From Cohnella sp. GbtcB17 (lineage in GTDB: Bacteria; Bacillota; Bacilli; Paenibacillales; Paenibacillaceae), in the NCBI RefSeq assembly GCF_019091135.1, contig NZ_JAGXJW010000016.1, positions 75,290 through 139,289 of the forward strand: a stretch of DNA of 64,000 nt, given 5' to 3'. The notes beneath the pieces were generated by a model. That model was not told the DNA's origin, ran no database searches, and saw only the letters and a list, made by a program, of their open reading frames with translations. The translations under genes were made by a program, and so were the position numbers. Of this stretch, positions 22,085 to 30,853 are shown in pieces (position 1 is the first letter of the stretch; the number at the start of each line of letters is the position of its first letter).

Positions 22085-24709
22085 TCACGCCGCAGTAATC
22101 GCGATGTCGTCGATGAAGGCCGTATTGTCGCCGGACGTCGTCGTGGCCAGGAACTTGATCGTGTGGCTGCCGGCCGTCGCCGCGAAGTTGGCGGTCGCAA
22201 ACGAGGCGTACGTCCCGGCTGTCGTCGTAAACGAGCCGATGACGGCGCCGTCGTACAGGACGTTAAACGACTGAACGCCGCCGAAGCTCGTGCGCTGCGC
22301 CGCCTTGAAGGTGACTTTGTAGGTGCCGGCCGACGGAAATGTCACACTCTGGCTGAACTCGCCGGGTACGCCGCCGTCCGTCTTCAGATAAGCGGTCTGC
22401 ACGCCCTCGGGCGCAACGGCGGACGGACCCAGCACGCTGCCGTTGTAATGGATGCCCGCGCGGCTGTTGAACGTCCAGCCGCCGTAGGTAGCCGGTCCCC
22501 AAGCCGTCTTGGTCGACGCGGCGGCGACGGACGGCGACTCGAAGCCGGCGCCTGCGATGGGGACGACGGTCGCCGGGTTTAACATGACCTCGTCGATGAA
22601 CGCGGTGTTGTCGCCGGCGGTCGTCGTAGCGGCGAACTTGATCGCGTGGCTGCCGGCCGACACCGCAAACGTCCCTGTCGCATAAGGCGCGAACGCGCCC
22701 GAGGAAGGCGTGAACGAACCGACGACCGCGCCGTCGACCTGGACGTTAAACGACTGGGCGCCGCCGAAGCTCGCGCGCTGAGCGGCCTTGAAGCTCAGCG
22801 TATAAGTTCCCGCAGCCAGCGCCACGCTCTGGCTGAACTCGCCCGCCACGCCGCCGTCGGTCTTCAGGTAGGCGGTCTGCAGCCCTTCGGGCGCATAGTC
22901 CAGTGCGCCGAAGACGCTGCCGTTGCGCTGGATGCCCGCCCGGGAATTAAACGTCCAGCCGGCGGTCGTCGGACCGACGACGGTGCCCGTCGTGGCGGGC
23001 GATTCGAATCCGGCGTTGGCGGGCTGCGCGGAGCCGTCCGGATTCACCCGGACGAGCGCGATGCCGTAGCTCGACGGATCGGCCGTACTCGCCGCCTTCA
23101 CGGCGACCAGCTTGCTGCCGATGACGCGCGGTGCCGTGTAGACGCCCCCGCTCGAGATCGTGCCGTTGCCGCTGCCGACGACGCTCCAGGTCACGCCGCC
23201 GGTATTGTCGACGACGCTCGCGGCCAGCGTGACGGATTGGCCTGCCGTTACGGTCGGATTGACCGGCGATACCTCCACCTGCGTCTGCGCCGGCAGCGTC
23301 GTATAGACGATCACGTTATAGTTCGCGTCGATCGCGCCGTCGGTGAACGAAGTGCCAGCGGCGAAGCTCGCGACGGACTTTGGGATCGTGGCATTGGCGT
23401 TCAGCGCGACCGTGTCCTGGTAGACGTGCTTGCGGAACGTCTTGCCGACGTTGACGCCGCTGAAGTTGAACGTGACGCTGCGATCGGTGCCGGCCTTCGT
23501 CTCCAGCACGATCGTGTAGTCGCCGCCGCTCGTCTTGAAGGCGGCCGCCCGAATGTCGGCGGAGCCGGTGCTGACGGAGACGACCGAGCTATGCGCCGGG
23601 ATGTACCGAGCTAGCAACCCCGCGGCGTAAAATGCTTTTTTAGGCGTCAATCCCGTGTACAGCGCGTCGTAAAGGTCGTAGTTGCCGTTCGTGCTGCCGT
23701 CCGGATCGGTCGAGTAGCCGCCGTTCAACTGCCAGATGAGCGCGCCGTTCACACCTTCGTTCGCCGACTTGATGACGGTGTTGGCGTAGCCGGAGTCCCA
23801 GCCGCTGTCGTTGTCGCTCGCCCAGCCGAACTCGGTCAGGTACACCGGCTTGGCGCCGACCACTGAGGTACGGGCGGAGATTGCCGTGCTAAGTGTCGCA
23901 TACGGTTCGCCGTATACGTGGAAGCTGTAGCCGTCGAGATAGCTGTCGATATTCGTTTTCATATACTGCGTCCAGTCCGGTGCCCCCGTCTCTTCGGGTC
24001 CCCACAGCTTCACCAGGCTGCGGCGGCCGTCGGCGACGAGTCGGTCATGCACTTTTTTGACCATATTAGCGTAATAGAGCTTCTGATCGCCCGGCGCCTC
24101 GAAGTCCCACGAGCCGTTGGGCTCGTTGTAGAACGTCATGTACTTGATATTCGTGTAGCCTCTGACCGAGATCAACTGCTGCAAGGCGGCCGATGCCGAG
24201 GTGGCGAACGCGTCCAGATCCGCCGGTGCGCTCTCGTAGGGCGTCGTACTTCCTGCGATCGGGAACCAGCTGTGGATCGTCGAACCGTTTTTCCAGCCGA
24301 AATTCAGTTCGACCTCGGTCCCCGCGCTCTTCAGGACGTCGAGGTATTGGTAAAACGCCTGCATCTTCAGATTGTCCCAGGAGTAGGACCCCTTGGCCGG
24401 CTCCATCCAGTCGATCTGGAACCAGACGCGGGCCACCTTGGGCTTCATCGCCAGAATGCGTTCTTTGTCCATTTCCCAATGTGCGGTCGTGTACCCCTGC
24501 TCCCTGGACTTCGCCATGAGCGCGCTCGGAATGAGGTTGACGCCGACGCCCTTATAATCGGATTGGACGACGGTATTCGGGTTGATCGTGACGGTGTGTA
24601 CGGCGGTAGCGGAGGCTTGATTCGGAAAAGCGAAAGCGGAGGGCATGAGCAAGAGGACCAGACAGAGACCGGCGAGCAACCTGCTTTTGGCCTTGCGTGT
24701 CAACTTCAT
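22085..24709 (-). CDS. secreted clan-A glycoside hydrolase with Ig-like and two C-terminal binding modules
   Basis: An 874-residue exported enzyme with a signal peptide at about 1-35 (ending NQASA). The catalytic TIM barrel spans about 45-400: YNEPNGSW gives the acid/base Glu and YLTEFGWASDN the nucleophile Glu, the pattern of clan GH-A (GH5/GH39-like); RVWFQIDWMEPAKGSYSW is the family entry strand. A beta domain follows to about 490, then a Big-type Ig-like domain (VEVSPVNPTVTAGQSVTLAA). Two homologous modules of about 150 residues follow (AGFESP...GWTFNSRAGI...AYLKTDGGV...GEFSQSV...AFIDE), jelly-roll carbohydrate-binding-like. It presumably cleaves an extracellular plant or microbial polysaccharide. 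The ATG at 24709 follows GGGAGAAG. Confidence 0.85.
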   Translation of the reverse strand: MKLTRKAKSRLLAGLCLVLLLMPSAFAFPNQASATAVHTVTINPNTVVQSDYKGVGVNLIPSALMAKSREQGYTTAHWEMDKERILAMKPKVARVWFQIDWMEPAKGSYSWDNLKMQAFYQYLDVLKSAGTEVELNFGWKNGSTIHSWFPIAGSTTPYESAPADLDAFATSASAALQQLISVRGYTNIKYMTFYNEPNGSWDFEAPGDQKLYYANMVKKVHDRLVADGRRSLVKLWGPEETGAPDWTQYMKTNIDSYLDGYSFHVYGEPYATLSTAISARTSVVGAKPVYLTEFGWASDNDSGWDSGYANTVIKSANEGVNGALIWQLNGGYSTDPDGSTNGNYDLYDALYTGLTPKKAFYAAGLLARYIPAHSSVVSVSTGSADIRAAAFKTSGGDYTIVLETKAGTDRSVTFNFSGVNVGKTFRKHVYQDTVALNANATIPKSVASFAAGTSFTDGAIDANYNVIVYTTLPAQTQVEVSPVNPTVTAGQSVTLAASVVDNTGGVTWSVVGSGNGTISSGGVYTAPRVIGSKLVAVKAASTADPSSYGIALVRVNPDGSAQPANAGFESPATTGTVVGPTTAGWTFNSRAGIQRNGSVFGALDYAPEGLQTAYLKTDGGVAGEFSQSVALAAGTYTLSFKAAQRASFGGAQSFNVQVDGAVVGSFTPSSGAFAPYATGTFAVSAGSHAIKFAATTTAGDNTAFIDEVMLNPATVVPIAGAGFESPSVAAASTKTAWGPATYGGWTFNSRAGIHYNGSVLGPSAVAPEGVQTAYLKTDGGVPGEFSQSVTFPSAGTYKVTFKAAQRTSFGGVQSFNVLYDGAVIGSFTTTAGTYASFATANFAATAGSHTIKFLATTTSGDNTAFIDDIAITAA

Positions 24710-24854
24710 CAATCTTCTCCCTTCGATTCGTGGAATGCCGACGGGTCGTCGCGGCAGCTGAATAGGAGGAGTCGGCTGATGTCAGTATGACAGCGGCGGG
24801 AGGGGAGATAACATGATCGATTTTCGTATTTGGTTGAAAAATCGCGGTCGACTT

Positions 24855-25316
24855 CTAAAAACCCTTCATCACCATCAGGTACAAAATAACGATCGGCAGC
24901 AACGTCGCGGCGATGCCGTAAATCGCCCACTGGCGCGAAGCGCGGCGGTAGTCTTCGGCGATCGTGCCCGTCTCTACGCTCCGCGCGCTCGATCGGATCA
25001 GCTTGCGCTGCAGCGGAATGAGCAGTCCGAGCCAGATCAGGCCTGTGGCCGCGAGCAGGATCAGCGACACGGTCAGCCAGTTCAGACCTGACAGCGAAGC
25101 GCCGGACCGCGCCGCCATGACGATGCCCGAGACCAGAATCAACAGGAGACCGGGAATGGTGAAAACATAGTCGGCGGCCATGACGTTTCTGGCGGCTTGG
25201 TGGATGACGACCGGGTTGCCGGTCAAGTCCGCCCTGACTTTCCAGAAGGCCGCCGTCGCGATATTGCCGACCATCAATACGACGCCGATCAAGTGCAGCA
25301 CTAACCATCCATGCAT
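24855..25316 (-). CDS. DUF2269-like membrane protein
   Basis: A 153-residue protein with four hydrophobic helices (WLVLHLIGVVLMVGNIATAAFW, VFTIPGLLLILVSGIVMAA, WLTVSLILLAATGLIWLGLLI, IYGIAATLLPIVILYLMVMK). His in helix 1 and the sequence HQAARNVMAADYVFT match DUF2269, a predicted membrane family of unknown function. The ATG at 25316 starts 7 nt after the TetR stop, with GAGGATGAGGA as ribosome site, so the two genes form one operon and the TetR probably controls it. Confidence 0.8.
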   Translation of the reverse strand: MHGWLVLHLIGVVLMVGNIATAAFWKVRADLTGNPVVIHQAARNVMAADYVFTIPGLLLILVSGIVMAARSGASLSGLNWLTVSLILLAATGLIWLGLLIPLQRKLIRSSARSVETGTIAEDYRRASRQWAIYGIAATLLPIVILYLMVMKGF

Positions 25317-25323
25317 GAGTTCC

Positions 25324-25917
25324 TCATCCTCTCGTCAAAATATCCCGGATAAAAGCCGTTAAATCCTCGCCCTTGAAGCTCGTCTGCGCCTGCGGGATGC
25401 TGGAACGGATGCGCAGGCCGAGCGTCATAAGCGTGAACAGGTCTCCCGCCTTGTCCGCGTCCACCGTCGCAGGAATGACGCCGTACCGCTGGCCGGTCTC
25501 GATCCACGTCTGGGACAGCTGAACGGATCGCTCGTAATATTGCCGCAGCGCCTCCGCGACCATGGGATCGTCTTCTTTGCCGAGCAGGTAGAGCAGCACC
25601 TTGTTCGTGACGTCTTGCGGATTTTCGTAAGCAACGATGCTGTCCCCGATGGTCCGCATCGGCTCGTCGAAGGTGCGCCTGCCCTGCTCGACTTCGTTCA
25701 TGAAGCTTGCGTTCGTCTCTTCCAGGCGCTCTTGCAGCACCCAGACAAAAATTTCGTTTTTGCTCTTCACGTAGTGGAAAATGGCGCCCTTGGACATACC
25801 GGACCTGCTCATGATGTCCTGCATCGTGATCGCCTGGCAGCCCTTCTCCGCAATCAGGGCCTTGGCCGCCTCGAGCAATCGCCGGGTCGTTTGCTGTCTG
25901 CGCGCCTCTTGCTTCAT
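25324..25917 (-). CDS. TetR-family transcriptional regulator
   Basis: A 197-residue repressor. The HTH is RRLLEAAKALIAEKGCQAITMQDIMSRSGMSKGAIFHYVKSKNEIF, a classical TetR/AcrR N-terminus. The ligand domain is helical with no recognised specificity. The ATG at 25917 has AAGGAGG at good spacing. An operator-like palindrome (25963-25979) lies 46 nt upstream. It is co-transcribed with the DUF2269 gene and divergent from the SRPBCC gene at 26052, which may share the operator. Confidence 0.88.
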   Translation of the reverse strand: MKQEARRQQTTRRLLEAAKALIAEKGCQAITMQDIMSRSGMSKGAIFHYVKSKNEIFVWVLQERLEETNASFMNEVEQGRRTFDEPMRTIGDSIVAYENPQDVTNKVLLYLLGKEDDPMVAEALRQYYERSVQLSQTWIETGQRYGVIPATVDADKAGDLFTLMTLGLRIRSSIPQAQTSFKGEDLTAFIRDILTRG

Positions 25918-25962
25918 CGCCGTACAACCTCCTTCAAGCATGCATACTTGTCGTTATTATAT

Positions 25963-25979
25963 AAACCGACTAGCGGTTT
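25963..25979. promoter_or_regulatory. TetR operator-like palindrome
   Basis: AAACCG-ACTAG-CGGTTT, six perfect bp per arm, in the divergent region between tetR (25917) and the SRPBCC gene (26052). The form ACCGACTAG-CGGT resembles common TetR-family operators. Confidence 0.6.
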
Positions 25980-26051
25980 GTAAATAGACGAGTTTGGCGC
26001 TTGACCATAAACTTCATGCATCCATATACTGGACGCAAGGAGCGTGATCAT

Positions 26052-26471
26052 TTGCCAACGATTCGTAAGGAAATCCTCATTAAAGCTTCGCCCGAACAGG
26101 TATGGGACGCCGTCCGCGACGTCGGAGCCGTCCATCGTCGCCTTGTTCCCAAGTACACCGAGGATACGCGAATGAACGGTCATGAACGGACGCTGACAAT
26201 GCTGGGCGGTGCGGTCGTTCGCGAGTATATCTTATCGGTCGACGATCAAGCTCGCCGCATGGCTTATGCCGTGATCGAGAGCCGAACCCCGCTGCTGCAT
26301 CATCATGCTTCGTTCCAGGTGTTTCCGCACGAGGACGGCGTCGCCCGGCTCGTATGGACGACAGACTTCCTGCCGGACGATCTGACTGCCGAGATCCAGG
26401 CGCGCGTCGACCGCGGGTCGCAGGTGATGAAGCAGACGATCGAGACCGAGGCGAAAGGCGGCGTTCGGTAA
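26052..26471 (+). CDS. SRPBCC-family (START-like) protein
   Basis: A 139-residue single-domain protein of the Bet v1/polyketide cyclase-like fold, which binds hydrophobic ligands in a deep cavity. The pattern is typical: IRKEILIKASPEQVWDAVRDVGAVHRRLVP at the N-terminus, central strands (REYILSVDDQARRMAYAVIE, ASFQVFPHEDGVARLVWTTDF), and a long C-terminal helix (VDRGSQVMKQTIETEAK). The TTG at 26052 is chosen because CAAGGAG lies 9-10 nt upstream and the fold begins there; the frame to 26001 adds 17 residues without a ribosome site. It diverges from the TetR gene. Confidence 0.8.
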   Translation: MPTIRKEILIKASPEQVWDAVRDVGAVHRRLVPKYTEDTRMNGHERTLTMLGGAVVREYILSVDDQARRMAYAVIESRTPLLHHHASFQVFPHEDGVARLVWTTDFLPDDLTAEIQARVDRGSQVMKQTIETEAKGGVR

Positions 26472-26512
26472 ACGTGCCGGAACGAACCGTCTACTCGGAC
26501 CTCAGCTAGTTA

Positions 26513-26551
26513 AAAAAGGCCCCTCCGCCTATGCGATGGCGAGAGGGGCTT
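26513..26551. terminator. terminator between SRPBCC and SLH-protein genes
   Basis: Stem (GGCCCCTC with GAGGGGCTT and an inner GCC/GGC pair); an A-run on the plus side makes it a good terminator for the minus-strand SLH gene. Confidence 0.8.
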
Positions 26552-26592
26552 AAATTTAGGCTTATGACGATGGGTAAACCAGGCGCAGGCAG

Positions 26593-29500
26593 TCAGTCTC
26601 CAAGGAAACCGACCGCGCGCAGCATGCGCAGGAGCATGGCCGCGGACTCTGCTCGCGTAATCGGCTGCTGGGGATGGAGACGTGCCGCCGGATCACCCTG
26701 CATCAAGCCGTTGGCGACAGCTGCATCCATCGCTTCCCTGGCCCAGGCGGAAATTTGGCCTGCATCCGCGAAGGCCCCGAGCGCCGACGGCGTGCCTGAA
26801 TCGGGGGCGTAGCCGGCCGCCCGCATGGCGCGCAGGAGCATGACCGCAGCTTCCTGGCGGCTGATGAGCGCATCCGGACGGAAGCGCCCGGCCGCGTCGC
26901 CCTGCACGATGTCCGCTTGCACGGCGGCCGCCACAGCTCCGGCATGCCAGCTGTTTTCGGCGACATCGCCGAAGTTCGGGCTCGTCCAGGCTTCGTCCTG
27001 CAAACCGAGCCCGCGCACGACCATGGCCGTCATTTCTGCCCGGGTCACAGGCGCGTCCGGGGCGAAGTTCGCGTCATCGACGCCTTTGACGATGAGCATG
27101 GAAGCCAGCGTGCGAACGGCTTCCTCTGCCCAGGAGCCCTGAACGTCGGCAAACTGCTTATCGTACGTCAGCAAGGCATAAATGCCGTTCGCCTGGATTT
27201 TCCATTGTACGTCCGTATCTCCCGGTCTAGCGGGTACCGGCGCGAACGTTTGCTGCGCTTCGATATAAAGCGCACTTAACAGCCGGCCTTGAGCCCCCAA
27301 AGCCGGTCGCGGAACCGTCACTGGGACGTATCGTCCGTAACCGGACAACGATTGCTCGATCCCGCCCGCGACGAGGCTCAGCTCCAGCTTAAGCGCTGGT
27401 CCCTGCACAGCTGCGCCCAGTCGCTCTGCCGCTTGCGCCACCGCGTGCTGTTCGGCATCGCCGGCTAGGGACAGCTTCATGCGGAGCTCGTCGAACGGAC
27501 GATCGGACAGGTCGCCCAGCACCGTCACAGGCAGCTCGTAATCCGCCAGGCCCGTGCGAACCTGCAGCACGCCGTTCGGGTTGGCCTGCAGGAGCAAGCT
27601 GACGGTGTCCGAAGGCAATGTCAGCGTCCAGGATTCGGCGGGACTCGCGAACAGCGCCCGGCCATCCAGCCGAATCGCCGCGGCCGCGAGCTCCTCCTGC
27701 TTCCACTTAGTATCGCGGGCGGCTTTGTCCGCCGTCCATCGAACGATGTATTTGCGCAGCGGGTCTTCGATCTCAGCGGGGTCGGGGCCGGATCCCTCCT
27801 GCGGGCCGGATGGCGTGACGATCGCGCTCACGTTGACGGCCTGCACCGCTTCATTGCCCGCTGCGTCTCGCGCATAGACGGTATAGACGCCGTTCGCGCC
27901 GACCGTGAAGGCGCGCGCCGCCAGAATGTCCTTGCCTGCGTTTCCGCCCTCGAAGTCCGCCGCCGTTCGGCTCCCCTCGAGCCAGAGCAGCTTGACCAGC
28001 GTATTGCCCGCCGATGAATCGCCGTAGACGCCCGCGGTCACTGTGACGGCGACCGTGGAGCCGGGAGCCGTGTCCGCGCTTAATGCGAGGGCAGGCGGGA
28101 TCGACACGACACGCACAGCGCTCGTGTCCGACACGTCATACATCAGCATGGCCGTACCGCCCGCCGCTTGATCAATTCTGGCTCCATCGGGCAGGTCGAC
28201 ACGCGGGGAGAGTTCGATGCCGTCCGTATCCGCCATCCCGACCGGCACTTCGTAGGTAAAGGAAAGCGAAGTCACGGTAGCGCCGCGAACGCCGGTGTAC
28301 GCAGCGTAAACGACGTCCGTCACGGAGCCGTCGCCCAGCGCAATGGCAATGCGCGGCGTGCCCTTCACGACCACTTCGTCCCGGTAGGTCAACTTGAACG
28401 CGAGCACATCGCCCGCGCCGTACAAGCCGGCGTCCGGCGGCGTCAATACGACGCCTACGACGACTGCCCGGAACGTCGCGACCGCCCCCGCCAGCGTCGC
28501 CTGCGCCGCGTCCAGCTGCGCCTGCGTCCGATTCGCGGCGTCATCCGCGACCGCCTGCGCGACGCCGATCGCGGCGCTCAGCGCGCTCCGCGCGCCAGCC
28601 GGCGCCTGTCCGACATCCGTGCCCGCTGGATGGTCGTCCAGCGCCTGCTGCGCATCCGCGATCGCCGCTTCCAGCGCGGCGGGGTCGCCCGCGCCGATCA
28701 CGGCGCCCTCGAACGCGTCGACGGCGCTATCCAGCGTCGCCTGCGCCGCGTCCAGCTGCGCCTGCGTCCGATGCGCCGCGTCGTCCGCGACCGCCTGCGC
28801 CACGCCGATCGCGGCGCTCAGCGCGCTCCGCGCGCCAGCCGGCGCCTGCCCGACGCCCGATCCCGCCGGATGGTCGTCCAGCGCCTGCTGCGCGTCCGCG
28901 ATCGCGGCCTCCAGTGCGGCGGGATCGCCTGCCGTCAGAATATTGACGATACTGATCGTTTTCACCGCTTCGCTGCCTGCCTGGTCCTTTGCGTAGACCG
29001 TATAGGTGCCATTGCTGGCGGCATCAAAGCTTTGCGCTACGGTAATATCCGTCCCTGCGCTTGCAAAGTCCGAAGCGACGCGATTGCCGGCCAGCCATTT
29101 CAGACTATTCAGTCCGTTGCCTGCGCCGTCGATCTGCACGCTTGCCGACACGGTCACCGGATCGAACGTATCGCTCGTCGGCGAAGGCGTCAGCGCGATC
29201 GCCGGCGCGGCCGGCATGACGACTGTATGCGCAAGCGCCGCCGATGCGCCCGCCACATAATTCTCGTCGCCTTCATAATAGGCAACGATCGAATGCGATC
29301 CGACGGACAGCGCCGATATATCAAGCTCCGCGGTCCCGCCCGCCAAGGGCACATTACCCAGCACGGTCGCATCTTCTCTGAACTCGATCGACCCGGTCGG
29401 CATTTCCAGATCGCCGCTAACCGTGGCGGTCAGCGTGATCTCCTCGAGATAGGTGGAAGCGGGCTTCGAGGCGGTTACAGCAACCGTCGACGCAATGGCC

Positions 29501-30654
29501 AGCTTCGCCGGAACGGTCTGTCCACCCCCCCAGCTCCATATTCGTCCCTCCGCATCGAGGCCGTACGATTCCTCGTATCCCGCAGCGACCGACGTCAAAT
29601 GGATCGGCGTGCCGTTGTCCATGACCGCAATCTTTTGAGGGAGCGCTCCGCTTGTCGTCGTGCCGTCGCCTAGCTGTCCGTCGCCGTTTTTCCCCCACGC
29701 CCATACGTTGCCGTGCGTATCCATGGCCAGCGCGTGATGATTGCCGCCGGTGATCTGAACGAATTTGACCGGGCTGCCGCCGTCCAGGATGGTCAGCTTC
29801 TCCGGCGACCATCGCGTATCGGGATCGGCCATCCCGTCGCCCTGCTGACCGTAATTGTTGGTGCCCCAGATCCAAATATCGCCGTCGCCTTCAAGCCCCA
29901 GCGCAAGAAAACCCCCGTCTCCAGTACCGCCGCCCACAGCGATCGCTTGAAACTGGGGCACAATGCCGCCGTCGTCCAACGCATATGCTTGAGGGTTCAG
30001 ATCGAGCGACTGAATCTGCCACAGACGATGGTTCGAATCGATGCCGAACAGATCAAAGTCATTCGCGGATATCGACGCCCAGGCGACTGGGCTGCCGCCA
30101 TCCGCAATCGGAACCAAAGAAGGCACTTGATCCGGATCCGCCGAATGGAGCCGCTTGCCCCATCCCCATAATCGCCCTGTGTCATCCAGCGCATAGGTCA
30201 TATCCCTGTTGGCCGTGACTTGGGTGAACTTCACGGGCCCGCTCCCGTCCGAGACGGCGAGCTTCTCCCAGGCCAGGGAAGAAGGGGACGTGCCGTTGCC
30301 CAGAGAGCCGAACTCGTCCAGGCCGGTCGTCCATACCTGCCCGTCGGTATCCAGCGCTACAGAATGATTGGCGCCAGGCTCCACCTGCTGAAACGCAACC
30401 GGCGTACCGGCGCCATCCGTGACCTCGATTCGCTTGAGGAGGCTGTATTCGCCGGATGAAGTCCCGTCCCCGAACTGACCTTGTCGATTATATCCCCTTC
30501 CCCAAATCGTCCCTTCCTCGTCCAGCGCAAGCGATAAGCTCCAACGGCTCGCGATCGATTTAAACTTCACGCCTGCCGCGCTCGCCTCGGGCGGTACGAG
30601 CAGCGGCCCGACGATCAGCAGCAAAATCATTAAAACGAGATAACCCTTCTTCAA
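26593..30654 (-). CDS. SLH-anchored surface protein with RCC1 propeller, Ig-like and FIVAR domains (module 1)
   Basis: A 1353-residue exported protein. The signal peptide ends PPEASAAG. Residues about 30-380 hold RCC1-like propeller repeats (IWGRGYNRQGQFGDGTSSG, WAWGKNGDGQLGDGTTTSG). Then come Ig-like domains (about 385-570, GSIEFREDATVLGNVPLAGGT), two nearly identical 80-residue FIVAR-type repeats (about 575-735, DPAALEAAIADAQQALDDHP), further beta domains, and three SLH domains at about 1150-1353 (FAPDAPVTRAEMTAMVV, FRPDALISRQEAAVMLL, LHPQQPITRAESAAMLL) that would bind pyruvylated wall polymer. The TTG start at 30654 follows AAAGGA. It diverges from a kinase/regulator operon and has a direct-repeat operator candidate at 30717-30733. 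Confidence 0.88.
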   Translation of the reverse strand: MKKGYLVLMILLLIVGPLLVPPEASAAGVKFKSIASRWSLSLALDEEGTIWGRGYNRQGQFGDGTSSGEYSLLKRIEVTDGAGTPVAFQQVEPGANHSVALDTDGQVWTTGLDEFGSLGNGTSPSSLAWEKLAVSDGSGPVKFTQVTANRDMTYALDDTGRLWGWGKRLHSADPDQVPSLVPIADGGSPVAWASISANDFDLFGIDSNHRLWQIQSLDLNPQAYALDDGGIVPQFQAIAVGGGTGDGGFLALGLEGDGDIWIWGTNNYGQQGDGMADPDTRWSPEKLTILDGGSPVKFVQITGGNHHALAMDTHGNVWAWGKNGDGQLGDGTTTSGALPQKIAVMDNGTPIHLTSVAAGYEESYGLDAEGRIWSWGGGQTVPAKLAIASTVAVTASKPASTYLEEITLTATVSGDLEMPTGSIEFREDATVLGNVPLAGGTAELDISALSVGSHSIVAYYEGDENYVAGASAALAHTVVMPAAPAIALTPSPTSDTFDPVTVSASVQIDGAGNGLNSLKWLAGNRVASDFASAGTDITVAQSFDAASNGTYTVYAKDQAGSEAVKTISIVNILTAGDPAALEAAIADAQQALDDHPAGSGVGQAPAGARSALSAAIGVAQAVADDAAHRTQAQLDAAQATLDSAVDAFEGAVIGAGDPAALEAAIADAQQALDDHPAGTDVGQAPAGARSALSAAIGVAQAVADDAANRTQAQLDAAQATLAGAVATFRAVVVGVVLTPPDAGLYGAGDVLAFKLTYRDEVVVKGTPRIAIALGDGSVTDVVYAAYTGVRGATVTSLSFTYEVPVGMADTDGIELSPRVDLPDGARIDQAAGGTAMLMYDVSDTSAVRVVSIPPALALSADTAPGSTVAVTVTAGVYGDSSAGNTLVKLLWLEGSRTAADFEGGNAGKDILAARAFTVGANGVYTVYARDAAGNEAVQAVNVSAIVTPSGPQEGSGPDPAEIEDPLRKYIVRWTADKAARDTKWKQEELAAAAIRLDGRALFASPAESWTLTLPSDTVSLLLQANPNGVLQVRTGLADYELPVTVLGDLSDRPFDELRMKLSLAGDAEQHAVAQAAERLGAAVQGPALKLELSLVAGGIEQSLSGYGRYVPVTVPRPALGAQGRLLSALYIEAQQTFAPVPARPGDTDVQWKIQANGIYALLTYDKQFADVQGSWAEEAVRTLASMLIVKGVDDANFAPDAPVTRAEMTAMVVRGLGLQDEAWTSPNFGDVAENSWHAGAVAAAVQADIVQGDAAGRFRPDALISRQEAAVMLLRAMRAAGYAPDSGTPSALGAFADAGQISAWAREAMDAAVANGLMQGDPAARLHPQQPITRAESAAMLLRMLRAVGFLGD
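28490..28969 (-). repeat. exact 240-bp in-frame duplication (FIVAR repeats)
   Basis: Two 80-codon units are almost identical at DNA level (for example the strings at 28501 and 28741). The near-identity, including third codon positions, points to recent duplication or gene conversion inside the surface-protein gene. Confidence 0.85.
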
Positions 30655-30716
30655 TCTCCAACATCCTTTCTTCGCAGCACTGACGGCACCGTTCCTCGTA
30701 CTCTATCATGCCCCTA

Positions 30717-30733
30717 TGAAAGAACTATGAAAG
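30717..30733 (-). promoter_or_regulatory. direct repeat CTTTCA-N5-CTTTCA before SLH gene 1
   Basis: On the coding (minus) strand, CTTTCATAGTTCTTTCA has an 11-bp period. It is followed after 11 nt by TAGAGT, a possible -10 box. The near end is 63 nt from the TTG start. The same arrangement occurs before the second SLH gene (60624-60640). An 11-bp direct repeat is the known binding format of SARP-type winged-helix/BTAD activators, so the neighbouring BTAD regulator is the natural candidate; this is inference. Confidence 0.6.
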
Positions 30734-30853
30734 GCTTGCCGCCGAGCGGCTCCCGCCTCCTCTAGTTATAGAAATTATTGTTAACGTGCTCTCTCTTTAA
30801 GCTATACTTAATAGAAAGACCGGAAGCTCACAGCGCAAGGAGATTGCCGCACG

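Noticed and set aside
21223..22098. Open frame of 291 codons with a 24-residue repeat across the 72-bp array
   Set aside because: No ribosome site, frames open on both strands, and unit-to-unit changes are mostly non-synonymous while the hairpin is conserved at DNA level.
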